NCBI GenBank assembly: GCA_039680175.1
Contig: JBDKTO010000008.1
Span: 1-64,000 of the forward strand
Length of the DNA stretch: 64,000 bases
Origin: Veillonellales bacterium
GTDB lineage: Bacteria; Bacillota; Negativicutes; JAAYSF01
Direction: 5' to 3'
Shown here: positions 17,396 through 26,928 of the stretch, piece after piece
How positions within the stretch are numbered: position 1 is the stretch's first letter
Layout: every line of letters begins with the position of its first letter
Translations under genes and position numbers: made by a program
The notes under the pieces: generated by a model
Database searches by the model: none
Seen by the model: the letters and a program-made list of their open reading frames with translations, nothing else
What the model was told of the DNA's origin: nothing

Positions 17396-18502
17396 ATGGA
17401 GAACGTGATGGGAATTATTAATGGAAATGAACGAAAAGAATTGCTGCGGGAAATCACAGGGCATCGACCGCTGGCTGCCATACCCTTTGCCGGGCGATAC
17501 CGGATTATTGATTTTATATTATCCGGCATGGTCAACTCCGGCATTCAGAATGTGGGTATTTTAGTACGGGATCCATATCGCTCCCTGATGGATCATTTAC
17601 GCTCCGGCAAGGAGTGGGATCTGGCCCGCAAACGGGACGGCCTATTTATTCTTCCGCCGTCCTCAGCAGCTAAAATTGGCGATACTGGCGATATTGAAAA
17701 TCTGGTTCATAATTTAGATTACATCACCAGCAGCCGCCAGCAGTATGTACTTTTGACCGGCAGCTCCCTGGTGTGCAATATCAATTATCGGAAGGTTTTT
17801 CAGTTTCATCTGCAGAGCCATGCAGATATTACGATGCTGTACAAGGAAGAGGAGGGGGTTGAACCGGGATACAGGACCGTATTAACGTGCCGTAAAGACG
17901 GACGGGTAACCGGCATTGCCGTGAATCCGCCGTCGGCCGTGACGGGCAAGCTGTCCCTGGGGATGTGCCTGATGGCTAAAAAACTGCTGGTGGAATTGGC
18001 AGTCGGCTGCAAATCCCGGGGCGGTCAGGACCTGCTGCAGGACGGATTGATCCGGAACCTTGACCGGCTGCATATTTACGGCTATCCCTATAAAGGGTAT
18101 CTGGCCCGTATTGACTCGATTGCCAGTTATTACCGCCATAATATGGAACTGCTGAACCCGGAGAAACGGCAGGAATTATTTTTCAAGTCCGGCTTGGTGT
18201 ATACCAAAGTAAAAGACGGGGCACCGGCAAAATACAAAGCAAGCGCCGGCGTGGTCAACGCGATGATCACTAATGGCTGCGTCATTGCGGGACGGGTGGA
18301 AAACAGTCTGCTGTTTCGGGATGTGACGATTCATTTTGGCGCCTGCGTCAAGGACAGCATTATTATGCAAAAGGGCAGTATTGGCGAAAATGCTGTATTG
18401 GAAAACGTCATTTGTGATAAAGATGTGACCATTACTGCCGGGAAACGGCTTAAAGGGAAACAAAGCGTACCTTTGGTAATCGCCAAAGGTACGGTCATTT
18501 AA
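17396..18502 (+). CDS. glgD: Glucose-1-phosphate adenylyltransferase subunit GlgD, copy 1
   Basis: A 368-residue GlgC paralogue that acts as the regulatory or modulating subunit of ADP-glucose pyrophosphorylase in Firmicutes. It keeps the overall fold (HRPLAAIPFAGRYRIIDFI, then a C-terminal beta-helix). It lacks the glycine-rich [11 protein letters not shown] catalytic loop of GlgC, which is replaced by a short MGIINGNE start. That loss is typical of GlgD. It begins 48 bases after glgC ends and is followed by a hairpin terminator, so copies 1 of glgC and glgD form a short operon. Confidence 0.93.
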   Translation: MENVMGIINGNERKELLREITGHRPLAAIPFAGRYRIIDFILSGMVNSGIQNVGILVRDPYRSLMDHLRSGKEWDLARKRDGLFILPPSSAAKIGDTGDIENLVHNLDYITSSRQQYVLLTGSSLVCNINYRKVFQFHLQSHADITMLYKEEEGVEPGYRTVLTCRKDGRVTGIAVNPPSAVTGKLSLGMCLMAKKLLVELAVGCKSRGGQDLLQDGLIRNLDRLHIYGYPYKGYLARIDSIASYYRHNMELLNPEKRQELFFKSGLVYTKVKDGAPAKYKASAGVVNAMITNGCVIAGRVENSLLFRDVTIHFGACVKDSIIMQKGSIGENAVLENVICDKDVTITAGKRLKGKQSVPLVIAKGTVI

Positions 18503-18506
18503 CAGC

Positions 18507-18543
18507 GTAATAACCACTCGCTGGCGGGTGGTTATTATTATTA
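18507..18543 (+). terminator. Hairpin terminator after glgD copy 1
   Basis: AATAACCAC and GTGGTTATT arms around a short GC-rich loop, followed by ATTATT. The T-run is broken, so termination may be partial. Confidence 0.6.
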
Positions 18544-18564
18544 ACAAAAGCTGACGAAATATGG

Positions 18565-18590
18565 CAGGATTTTACGGTTCAAAGGAGAAA
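18565..18590 (+). promoter_or_regulatory. Sigma-H-type promoter before glgP
   Basis: CAGGATTT, 12-base spacer, GAGAAA, 52 bases upstream of the glgP ATG. The -35 half is perfect; the -10 half is GAAA rather than GAAT. It lies right after the terminator of the preceding pair, where a new promoter is expected. Confidence 0.5.
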
Positions 18591-18642
18591 TTCTGAAATA
18601 ATAAAATATTTTGGATTAGGATGAAAAATAATGGAGGGTGCC

Positions 18643-21105
18643 ATGGAGAAAGAACGGATGACGAATCAGCAGGAACAGGCCAGAAGAAAATTCAAAGCCG
18701 TATTCATCCACAAATTGCAGACAATGCAAGGTAAAAGCTTGGATGAGGCGACTCTCCATGATAAGTACACTGCTTTAGGCCATGTTGTCCGGGATTTTAT
18801 CAGCCACAATTGGATGCAGACCAATCGGCAGTATAGTGATAACGGAGAAAAGCAGGTCTATTATTTTTCTATGGAATTTCTTCTGGGGAAACTGCTGGAC
18901 ATGAATCTGATTAACACCGGGTTGAAAGATATCTGTCAGGATGCCTTGGCTGATTTAGGCATAGATCTGAAGGGATTGGAAAGGGAAGAGCCGGATGCCG
19001 GGTTGGGCAATGGCGGCTTAGGCCGCCTGGCTGCCTGCTTTTTGGATTCGCTGGCTGCTTTGGGATTGCCCGGCCACGGCTGCGGCATTCGCTACCGCTA
19101 TGGATTGTTCGAACAGAAGATTGTCAACAAGCAGCAAGTGGAGCTGCCGGATAATTGGCTGAAGGACGGCTATCTGTGGGAATACCGCAAAACCGATAAA
19201 ACCGTCACCGTGAAGTTCGGCGGCAATGTTCGCACCGAAAAGAAGAAAGACGGGCAGCTGGTCTTTTATCATGAAAATTATGAGGCAATTTTGGCTGTTC
19301 CTTATGATATACCCATTATCGGCTACCGGAACAATACCGTCAATAATCTCCGGCTGTGGAATGCCGAACCGGCTCAGGTGGAATTCGATTTATCGTCTTT
19401 TAATAAAGGCGATTATTTAAAAGCGGTGCAATATAAGCAGTCGGTGGAGAGTATATCCACCATATTGTATCCAGAAGATACCTTTTATGAAGGCCGCTTA
19501 CTGCGGCTGAAACAGCAGTACTTTTTCGTTTCGGCCGGACTGCAGAGTATCGTCCGCCGTTTTAAGAAAAAAAGTTATCCGATCAGGCAGCTTGCAAAAT
19601 ATGTGGCCGTTCACATCAATGATACCCATCCGGCGGTGGCTGTTCCCGAGTTGATGCGAATATTAATGGACGATGAGGGACTGGGCTGGGAGGATGCCTG
19701 GAGCATTACTACTCAAACCATATCCTACACCAATCATACCATTATGCCGGAAGCGTTGGAAAAGTGGCCGGTGGATATGTTTCAGGCAATGCTGCCCCGG
19801 ATTTACATGATTGTTCAGGAAATTAACGAGCGGTTTTGCCGGCAATTGTGGGAACAATATCCCGGGGAATGGGATAAAATTCATAACATGGCCGTTCTGG
19901 CCGACGGACAAGTTCACATGGCCCGATTGGCCGTTGTCGGCAGTCACAGTGTAAACGGGGTAGCGGCCATTCATTCCGCTATATTAACGCAGCATCTTTT
20001 TCCCGATTATCATCAATTTTATCCCGGGAAATTCAATAATAAAACAAACGGTATTGCCCACCGGCGCTGGCTGTTAAAGGCCAATCCGGGACTCGCGGGA
20101 TTGATTACCGATACCATTGGCCAGGGCTGGATCAGACAACCGGAGGAACTGATTCGCTTGCTGGCAAGCCGGGAAAATGCCGCCTTCCGGGAACGGCTGG
20201 CAAAAGTAAAGCGGCAGAATAAGCAGGCCTTGGCCGGATTTATCCGGGATAAGTATAGTATTGCCGTGGATCCATCTTCGATCTTCGATGTGCAGATTAA
20301 GCGTATTCATGGCTACAAGCGGCAGTTATTAAATATTCTGCGGATTCTCGATCTATATAACCGGCTGAAAGCTGACCCGGCGCTGGATGTTCTGCCCCGT
20401 ACCTGTATTTTTGCCGGCAAGGCGGCTCCCAGCTATAATATAGCGAAGCAAACTATCCGATTAATTAACAATATGGCAGCGGTGATTAATAATGACCCGT
20501 CCATTGACAATAAGCTGAAAGTGGTTTTTTTGGAAAACTACAGTGTGTCTCTGGGGGAAATATTGTTTCCGGCCGCCGATGTCAGTGAGCAGATTTCAAC
20601 AGCCAGCAAGGAAGCATCCGGCACCGGCAATATGAAGTTTATGATGAATGGTGCCATCACCATTGGCACATTGGACGGAGCGAATGTTGAAATCCGTGAG
20701 GCGGTTGGGGATGACAACCTGTTTATTTTTGGGCTGACGGCAGATCAGGTTTTTGAATATTACAGTCATGGCGGGTACTCTTCCCGGGAACTCTATAATA
20801 GTGATCCCCGCATTAAAGCAGTGCTTGATCAGCTGGTTGACGGAGCTTTTGCCGGTGAAGCGGGAGAGTTCAAACTGCTTTATGAATCGCTGCTCGATCA
20901 TAATGATGAATTTTTTGTGCTGAAGGATTTTAGTGATTACCTAAATGCTCAGACCAAGCTGGAACAACGATACAGAGACCAAACAGCCTGGTTGAAAATG
21001 AGTGTTGCCAACATTGCCCATTCTGGAATCTTTTCCAGTGATCGCAGCATTGCCGAATATGCTCGGGAGATCTGGAACATCCATCCGGTGGAAATTATCC
21101 GCTAG
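18643..21105 (+). CDS. glgP: Glycogen phosphorylase
   Basis: Releases glucose 1-phosphate from glycogen or maltodextrin ends using phosphate and pyridoxal phosphate. About 820 residues, the usual family length. Seen are YFSMEFLLGKLL, EPDAGLGNGGLGRLAACFLDS and VHINDTHPA. EASGTGNMKFMMNG is the PLP-lysine motif, with K at about residue 664. The ATG at 18643 is used because GGAGG lies 7 bases upstream; an ATG four codons earlier overlaps that site. It starts a run of closely spaced genes (glgP-glgB-glgC-glgD-glgA). The same transcript thus carries degradation and synthesis enzymes. Confidence 0.96.
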   Translation: MEKERMTNQQEQARRKFKAVFIHKLQTMQGKSLDEATLHDKYTALGHVVRDFISHNWMQTNRQYSDNGEKQVYYFSMEFLLGKLLDMNLINTGLKDICQDALADLGIDLKGLEREEPDAGLGNGGLGRLAACFLDSLAALGLPGHGCGIRYRYGLFEQKIVNKQQVELPDNWLKDGYLWEYRKTDKTVTVKFGGNVRTEKKKDGQLVFYHENYEAILAVPYDIPIIGYRNNTVNNLRLWNAEPAQVEFDLSSFNKGDYLKAVQYKQSVESISTILYPEDTFYEGRLLRLKQQYFFVSAGLQSIVRRFKKKSYPIRQLAKYVAVHINDTHPAVAVPELMRILMDDEGLGWEDAWSITTQTISYTNHTIMPEALEKWPVDMFQAMLPRIYMIVQEINERFCRQLWEQYPGEWDKIHNMAVLADGQVHMARLAVVGSHSVNGVAAIHSAILTQHLFPDYHQFYPGKFNNKTNGIAHRRWLLKANPGLAGLITDTIGQGWIRQPEELIRLLASRENAAFRERLAKVKRQNKQALAGFIRDKYSIAVDPSSIFDVQIKRIHGYKRQLLNILRILDLYNRLKADPALDVLPRTCIFAGKAAPSYNIAKQTIRLINNMAAVINNDPSIDNKLKVVFLENYSVSLGEILFPAADVSEQISTASKEASGTGNMKFMMNGAITIGTLDGANVEIREAVGDDNLFIFGLTADQVFEYYSHGGYSSRELYNSDPRIKAVLDQLVDGAFAGEAGEFKLLYESLLDHNDEFFVLKDFSDYLNAQTKLEQRYRDQTAWLKMSVANIAHSGIFSSDRSIAEYAREIWNIHPVEIIR

Positions 21106-21125
21106 TTTGGGAGGAGGAAAAAGGA

Positions 21126-23045
21126 ATGAATCTGTTGCCGCTAAGTGAGCAGAACATTTATTTGTTTCACGAGGGCACCCAGTATCGAAGCTACCAAATG
21201 CTAGGCTCCCATGTCACCCGGCAGAATGGAGTATCCGGCGTGAAGTTTGCCTTGTGGGCTCCCAATGCGGTGCGGGTAGGCGTGGTGGGAAATTTTAATG
21301 GCTGGCAGGCCGTACGGCACGAAATGCAGCGGATTGATCAATCCGGAATTTGGTCTTTGTTTATTCCGGAACTGGAAAGCGGTGAACTTTATAAATATGA
21401 GATTGATACTTTCGATGGGCGCAAACTGCTGAAAGCCGATCCTTATGCATTTAGAGCCGAACTTCGTCCCGGCACGGCTTCCCGGGTATGTGAGCTTTCT
21501 CATTATTCCTGGCAGGATGCTGCCTGGCAGCAGGTCAAACGGCAGCAGTCGATTTATGAACAGCCGGTGTTGATTTATGAGGTTCATTTGGGCTCATGGC
21601 GCCGGAATGATGACGGCGAGTGGCTTTCTTATCGGGAAATGGCAGATCAATTGGCCGATTATGCGGCAAAAATGGGCTATACTCATGTGGAACTGCTGCC
21701 GGTGGGGGAACACCCCTTTGATGGGTCATGGGGTTATCAGACAACGGGATATTATGCGGTGACCAGCCGCTATGGTCCGCCGGAGGATTTTATGTATCTG
21801 GTGGATCGCTGTCATGACCGGGGCATCGGAGTCATCATGGACTGGGCTCCCGGTCATTTCTGCAAAGATGATCATGGATTAAGGCTGTTTGACGGTACGG
21901 CTCTGTATGAACCAGCTTGTCCGGAAAGAGGGGAAAACCCGGAATGGGGCACCGCTAACTTTGACTATGGCCGGCCGGAAGTCAGGAGCTTTCTGATCTC
22001 CAATGCGCTGTTTTGGCTGGATATTTATCATATTGACGGTATCCGGGTGGATGCCGTGGCGAACATTTTGTATCTGGATTATGCCAGGGAACCCGGTCAG
22101 TGGACGCCAAACCGCTACGGTGGCAACGGTAATCTGGAAGGTGCCGAATTTATTCGCAAGCTCAATGAAACCGTGTTTCTCTTTTATCCGGAAACCATGA
22201 TGATTGCCGAAGAGTCGACTACCTGGCCGCTGGTTTCCCGGCCGACTTACGCGGGGGGACTGGGCTTTAACTTTAAATGGAATATGGGCTGGATGAACGA
22301 CATGCTGCGCTATATGTCCATGGAGGGAATTCATCGACAGTGGCATCATGAATTAGTGACATTTTCCCTTATGTATGCTTTTTCCGAAAATTTTATTCTG
22401 CCGTTATCCCACGATGAAGTGGTGCATGGCAAAAAGTCGCTGCTGGATAAAATGCCGGGGGATTATTGGCAGAAGTTTGCCGGCCTGCGGGCTTTTTACG
22501 GCTATTGGATGGCTCATCCCGGCAAAAAGCTGCTGTTTATGGGCGGCGAATTCGGCCAGTTCATTGAATGGAAATATAATGACAGTCTGGACTGGCACTT
22601 GCTGGATTATCCCATGCATCACAAACTACATCAATATGTGCGGGCTTTAAATCGGTTTTATTGCCGGGAAGCAGCATTATGGCAGATCGATTTTGATTGG
22701 CACGGCTTTGCCTGGATTGACTGCCAGGATGCCAGCCAAAGTATCGTCAGTTTTATTCGCCAGGGGAAGCGCAAAGAAAATTTTTTGATTGTGGTCTGCA
22801 ATTTTACGCCTGAGGTCCGGGAAGAATATCGGATTGGCGTGCCCCAGCCAGGTAGTTACCGGGAAATCTTTAATAGCGACCGGGAAGAATACGGCGGGTC
22901 GGGACAGGTCAATGAGGGAGAAATCAGCAGCGAAACGGTGGAATGGCATAACCGGGAGCAATCCATTGTTTTGCGGATACCTCCCCTGGCAGTGATTTAT
23001 TTACAACCGGTGAGTGGTTTTTCACATCGGAACCGGAGCAAGTAA
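21126..23045 (+). CDS. glgB: 1,4-alpha-glucan branching enzyme
   Basis: Forms alpha-1,6 branches in glycogen. The 639-residue protein has an N-terminal CBM48-type beta domain (FALWAPNAVRVGVVGNFNGW, about residues 40-60) and a GH13 barrel. The catalytic motifs are DGIRVDAVANILYLDY (nucleophile Asp), MIAEESTTWP (acid Glu) and PLSHDEVVHGK (third Asp). A C-terminal beta domain ends the protein. GGAGGAGG precedes the ATG. It starts 20 bases after glgP ends. Its length fits branching enzymes without the extra N1 domain. Confidence 0.96.
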   Translation: MNLLPLSEQNIYLFHEGTQYRSYQMLGSHVTRQNGVSGVKFALWAPNAVRVGVVGNFNGWQAVRHEMQRIDQSGIWSLFIPELESGELYKYEIDTFDGRKLLKADPYAFRAELRPGTASRVCELSHYSWQDAAWQQVKRQQSIYEQPVLIYEVHLGSWRRNDDGEWLSYREMADQLADYAAKMGYTHVELLPVGEHPFDGSWGYQTTGYYAVTSRYGPPEDFMYLVDRCHDRGIGVIMDWAPGHFCKDDHGLRLFDGTALYEPACPERGENPEWGTANFDYGRPEVRSFLISNALFWLDIYHIDGIRVDAVANILYLDYAREPGQWTPNRYGGNGNLEGAEFIRKLNETVFLFYPETMMIAEESTTWPLVSRPTYAGGLGFNFKWNMGWMNDMLRYMSMEGIHRQWHHELVTFSLMYAFSENFILPLSHDEVVHGKKSLLDKMPGDYWQKFAGLRAFYGYWMAHPGKKLLFMGGEFGQFIEWKYNDSLDWHLLDYPMHHKLHQYVRALNRFYCREAALWQIDFDWHGFAWIDCQDASQSIVSFIRQGKRKENFLIVVCNFTPEVREEYRIGVPQPGSYREIFNSDREEYGGSGQVNEGEISSETVEWHNREQSIVLRIPPLAVIYLQPVSGFSHRNRSK

Positions 23046-23069
23046 TCCACGACAGAGGGGAGTCTGCTT

Positions 23070-24281
23070 ATGAACCATAAGGAATGTATGGCTATGCTTC
23101 TGGCCGGCGGACAAGGGAGCCGGCTGGGAAATCTCACCAAACGGTTAGCTAAACCGGCAGTGCCTTTTGGCGGCAAGTATCGTATTATTGATTTTGCTCT
23201 CAGCAACTGCAATAACTCAGGAATTGATACGGTTGGCGTGCTGACTCAATATAAGCCGTTGGCTCTGAACAGCTATATTGGCATAGGCAGCGCTTGGGAT
23301 CTGGACCGGAGAAACGGCGGAGTATTCGTACTGCCGCCTTATGTCAAGGAAAAAGGCGGGGAATGGTATAAGGGTACGGCGGATGCTATTTATCAAAATT
23401 TGAATTTCATTGATTCCGTAAATCCCGAATGTGTACTTATTCTATCCGGTGATCATATTTATAAGATGGATTACTCTGTTATGCTGGAGTTCCATAAGGA
23501 AAAACAGGCAGATGCCACCATTGCTGTTATTGCCGTACCCTGGGAAGAGGCCAGCCGGTTTGGCATTATGGCAGCCGACGAACAGCAGCGGATTACCGAA
23601 TTTGCCGAGAAGCCGAAACAGCCGAAGAGCAACCTGGCTTCCATGGGGATTTATATTTTCAACTGGCAGATTTTAAGACGATATTTGCTGGCCGACGGGC
23701 AAAACTCCGCTTCCAGCCATGATTTTGGCAAAGATGTCATTCCTCAGATGCTGCATAGCGGGCAAAAATTGGCGGCGTATCCCTTTAGCGGCTACTGGAA
23801 AGACGTCGGAACAGTGGAAAGCTACTGGGAGGCCAACATGGATTTGTTGGCTTCGCGGCCGGAACTGAATATTTACGATTCATCCTGGCGTATTTATTCG
23901 ATGAATCCGGCTCGGCCCCCTCAGCATCTGGGACCGGAGGCCAAGGTAACTCGTTCTCTGGTTAATGAGGGCTGCTTGGTTTACGGCGAAGTGGATCATT
24001 CGGTTATTTTTCCTGATGTTCATATTGGCGTTGGCAGTAAGATTACCGACTCTATCCTTATGCCGGGAGCGCGGATTGGCAGGAACGTTATGATCAAGAA
24101 AACAATTATCAGCGGCGATGTTCAGATCGGCGATGGCTGCCGGGTGGCCGGTCCGGGAGAAGGAACGGATCAGCCGATTCTCGTGATTGCCGAGGGAGTC
24201 GTTGTTTCGGCAGGCACCGTGGTAACGCAAAATCTGGCCGGCAGTATGGAGTTAGAGGCGGCGGTCGAAAGGAGGGAATGA
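23070..24281 (+). CDS. glgC: Glucose-1-phosphate adenylyltransferase, copy 2
   Basis: A 403-residue paralogue of the protein at 16154, with the same catalytic motifs: [47 protein letters not shown] and [16 protein letters not shown]. Both copies keep the full catalytic set, so neither looks inactive. The most divergent part is the C-terminal beta-helix, where allosteric ligands act in known enzymes. It sits between glgB and the second glgD, 24 bases after glgB, and is probably read from the glgP promoter. Confidence 0.95.
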   Translation: MNHKECMAMLLAGGQGSRLGNLTKRLAKPAVPFGGKYRIIDFALSNCNNSGIDTVGVLTQYKPLALNSYIGIGSAWDLDRRNGGVFVLPPYVKEKGGEWYKGTADAIYQNLNFIDSVNPECVLILSGDHIYKMDYSVMLEFHKEKQADATIAVIAVPWEEASRFGIMAADEQQRITEFAEKPKQPKSNLASMGIYIFNWQILRRYLLADGQNSASSHDFGKDVIPQMLHSGQKLAAYPFSGYWKDVGTVESYWEANMDLLASRPELNIYDSSWRIYSMNPARPPQHLGPEAKVTRSLVNEGCLVYGEVDHSVIFPDVHIGVGSKITDSILMPGARIGRNVMIKKTIISGDVQIGDGCRVAGPGEGTDQPILVIAEGVVVSAGTVVTQNLAGSMELEAAVERRE

Positions 24282-24284
24282 GGC

Positions 24285-25403
24285 ATGGACTTAATGGGAA
24301 TGATTAATCTCAATGAATCGGAAGAGTACTTGCAGGAATTGACCCAACACCGTCCTTTGGCGGCCATTCCTTTTGGCGGTCGGTATAGGCTGCTGGATTT
24401 TGTCCTGTCTAATATGGTTAATTCCGGTATTACCAATGTGGGAATCTTGTTTCAGCATAAATATCGGTCCCTGATTGATCACCTGCGATCCGCCAAAGAG
24501 TGGGATCTGGCCCGCAAACGAGACGGGCTGGTCATTTTGCCGCCGGCTTATTCCAATTTCAGCCGGCCGGTGGTTCATGGCGGCGATGTGGAGAATTTTT
24601 ACAGCAATCTGGACTATGTTCGCTACAGCCGGCAGCCGTATGTAGTTATTGCCGGTTCCGCCGCCATTTGTAATTTGGACTACCGTCCGGTGCTGGAGTA
24701 TCATCTGGGGCAAGAAGCCGATGTCACGGCTGTTTATACAACCGAAAATTGTTCCCGCACCAATTGCCGGGGAGCCGTTACCCTTAACGTGGACAATGAC
24801 GGGAAAGTTATGGATATGCAGGTTAATCCGGGTAGCTTTGGCCGGCAAAAACTGTCTATGGGAATGTTTATAATGAAACGGGAACTGCTAGTGGAACTGA
24901 TAGAAGACTGCATGGCCCATGGCGGCTATGATTTTGTTAAACACTGCCTGATTCGAAATCTGGAAAAACTGCGCGTTTTCGGCTTCGCTCATTCCGGTTA
25001 CAGTGCCCGGATTTATTCGCTGGACAGTTATTTTCGTCACAGCATGGAACTTTTGCAGCCGGCGGTCTGGCAGGAGCTTTTCTTTCATGCCGGGCTGATT
25101 TATACAAAAATTAAGGATGAGCCGCCCTGTAAATATACGGAGACGGCTAAAGTCAGCAACTCGCTGATCGCCAACGGCTGCCTGATTGAAGGAACCGTGG
25201 AAAACAGCGTTTTGTTCCGGGCCGTTCACGTGGACAGGAATGTTCATATCAAAGACAGCATTATTATGCAAAAGAGTCAGGTGGATAAAGGGGCTGTTTT
25301 GGAACATGTGATCTGCGACAAAAATGTACATATTACAGCCGGCTGCCGGCTGCGAGGAGTCGTCAATTATCCCATGGTAATAAAAAAAGGAATGGTGGTG
25401 TAG
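24285..25403 (+). CDS. glgD: Glucose-1-phosphate adenylyltransferase subunit GlgD, copy 2
   Basis: A 372-residue GlgD paralogue starting MDLMGMINLNESEEY, again without the catalytic glycine-rich loop but with HRPLAAIPFGGRYRLLDFV and a C-terminal beta-helix. It begins 3 bases after glgC copy 2 ends, with the ribosome site inside the end of glgC. Tight spacing suggests equal production of the two subunits. Together with copy 1 this locus encodes two possible GlgC/GlgD complexes, and mixed complexes are also possible. Confidence 0.93.
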   Translation: MDLMGMINLNESEEYLQELTQHRPLAAIPFGGRYRLLDFVLSNMVNSGITNVGILFQHKYRSLIDHLRSAKEWDLARKRDGLVILPPAYSNFSRPVVHGGDVENFYSNLDYVRYSRQPYVVIAGSAAICNLDYRPVLEYHLGQEADVTAVYTTENCSRTNCRGAVTLNVDNDGKVMDMQVNPGSFGRQKLSMGMFIMKRELLVELIEDCMAHGGYDFVKHCLIRNLEKLRVFGFAHSGYSARIYSLDSYFRHSMELLQPAVWQELFFHAGLIYTKIKDEPPCKYTETAKVSNSLIANGCLIEGTVENSVLFRAVHVDRNVHIKDSIIMQKSQVDKGAVLEHVICDKNVHITAGCRLRGVVNYPMVIKKGMVV

Positions 25404-25407
25404 TCAA

Positions 25408-26847
25408 ATGAAAGTGTTGTTTGCCGCCGCTGAAGCCGTACCTTTTGCCAAGACGGGCGGCTTGGCTGATGTGATCGGGTCTTTGCCCAAAGAGCTTCGC
25501 AGACAAGATGTGGATGTACGGGTCATTTTACCCCAATACCAGGATATTCCGCAGCGCTACCAGCAGCAGATGGCACCGGTCCGGCAGACCACAGTGCCTG
25601 TTGGCTGGCGGCAGCAGTACTGCGGTGTGAAACAATTGACATACCAGGGGGTTGTCTTTTATTTTATTGACAATGAATATTATTTTAATCGCTCCGGCTT
25701 TTACGGCTATTATGATGATGCCGAGCGGTATGCCTTCTTTTGCCGGGCCGTTCTGGAAGTCCTGCCGCTGATTGATTTTCAGCCGGATGTGATTCATTGC
25801 CACGATTGGCACACCGGTTTGATCAGCGTCTTTCTCGAAGCCTACTATCGGGATAACGCATTTTATGATCACATTCATACTTTGTTTACGATTCATAATC
25901 TGCGTTATCAGGGAGTGTTCAGCAAAGACATCTTTGCCGATATTCTTGCTCTGGACTGGAGTTACTTTACTGCCGACAAGCTGGAATTTTTTGATCAGGT
26001 GAACTTTATGAAAGGCGGTTTGGCATTTTCAGAGCTGATCTCCACCGTCAGCAAAACCTATGCCCAGGAAATACAGTATCCTTATTTCGGCGAGCAGCTG
26101 GATGGGATGCTGCGTCGGCGCCGGGATGATCTGACCGGCATCGTCAACGGTATTGATTACGATCAATATAATCCAGGTACTGATTCGCATATTGCGGTTA
26201 ACTACAATGCGGATTCTTTTCACTTGAAGCAGGCCAACAAGGCCAGTTTGCAGGATTTGCTGCGTCTGCCGGTGAAACGGGGTGTTCCGCTGCTGGCCAT
26301 TGTATCCCGCCTGGTGGATTCCAAGGGACTGGATTTGGTGGCTTGCATCATGGATGAGTTTGTTTCCCGGGAAGACGTACAGCTGGTAGTTTTGGGCACA
26401 GGGGAAGCGAATTATCAGCAAATGTTTCAGCATTTTGCCTGGCAGTATCCGGCAAAAGTGTCGGTCAATCTTTTTTTTGACAACCAGCTGGCGCAGCAGA
26501 TATATGGCGGAGCGGATATGCTGCTGATGCCATCCAACTATGAGCCCTGCGGTATCAGCCAGCTGATTGCCCTGCGCTACGGCACGATACCGGTGGTGAG
26601 GGAAACCGGCGGCCTGAAAGATACTGTTCACTCCTATAATAAATATACAGAGCAGGGAAATGGCTTTAGTTTCGCGAATTATAACGCTCATGAATTTTTA
26701 TATACGATGAAACGGGCTCTGGGCTTGTTTTACGATAAACCGGTATGGGAAAAAATCGTCCGCAATGCCATGGCAAGCGACTACAGTTGGCAGCGGTCAG
26801 CTAAACAGTATGTTGAACTGTATCAGCGGCTGGTAAAAGGAAGATAA
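25408..26847 (+). CDS. glgA: Glycogen synthase (ADP-glucose type)
   Basis: GT5 glycosyltransferase that elongates alpha-1,4 glucan from ADP-glucose. The 479 residues begin with the ADP-glucose binding motif AKTGGLADV (about residues 15-23). The C-terminal Rossmann domain has PSNYEPCGISQLIALRYGTIPVVRETGGL, with the catalytic EPCG motif. The start is 4 bases after glgD copy 2. Heptamer array C begins about 6 bases after the stop codon. Confidence 0.96.
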   Translation: MKVLFAAAEAVPFAKTGGLADVIGSLPKELRRQDVDVRVILPQYQDIPQRYQQQMAPVRQTTVPVGWRQQYCGVKQLTYQGVVFYFIDNEYYFNRSGFYGYYDDAERYAFFCRAVLEVLPLIDFQPDVIHCHDWHTGLISVFLEAYYRDNAFYDHIHTLFTIHNLRYQGVFSKDIFADILALDWSYFTADKLEFFDQVNFMKGGLAFSELISTVSKTYAQEIQYPYFGEQLDGMLRRRRDDLTGIVNGIDYDQYNPGTDSHIAVNYNADSFHLKQANKASLQDLLRLPVKRGVPLLAIVSRLVDSKGLDLVACIMDEFVSREDVQLVVLGTGEANYQQMFQHFAWQYPAKVSVNLFFDNQLAQQIYGGADMLLMPSNYEPCGISQLIALRYGTIPVVRETGGLKDTVHSYNKYTEQGNGFSFANYNAHEFLYTMKRALGLFYDKPVWEKIVRNAMASDYSWQRSAKQYVELYQRLVKGR

Positions 26848-26853
26848 TATAAT

Positions 26854-26884
26854 AGCTATGAGCTATGAGCTATGAGCTATGAGT
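26854..26884. repeat. Heptamer tandem array C (GAGCTAT)
   Basis: About 4.4 units right after the glgA stop codon. Each unit contains ATG, so the array adds spurious upstream start codons before the downstream fusion gene, one of them in frame at 26872. Confidence 0.95.
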
Positions 26885-26928
26885 CTACAGCCAACAGCCA
26901 AATACTATCGAAAGTGAGGGATTTGCCG

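Noticed and set aside
26872-26928. Start of the GH13-GH77 protein at the ATG inside array C
   Set aside because: No ribosome site, no homology in the added residues, and the array is a repeat; GTG 26929 has a well-spaced site.
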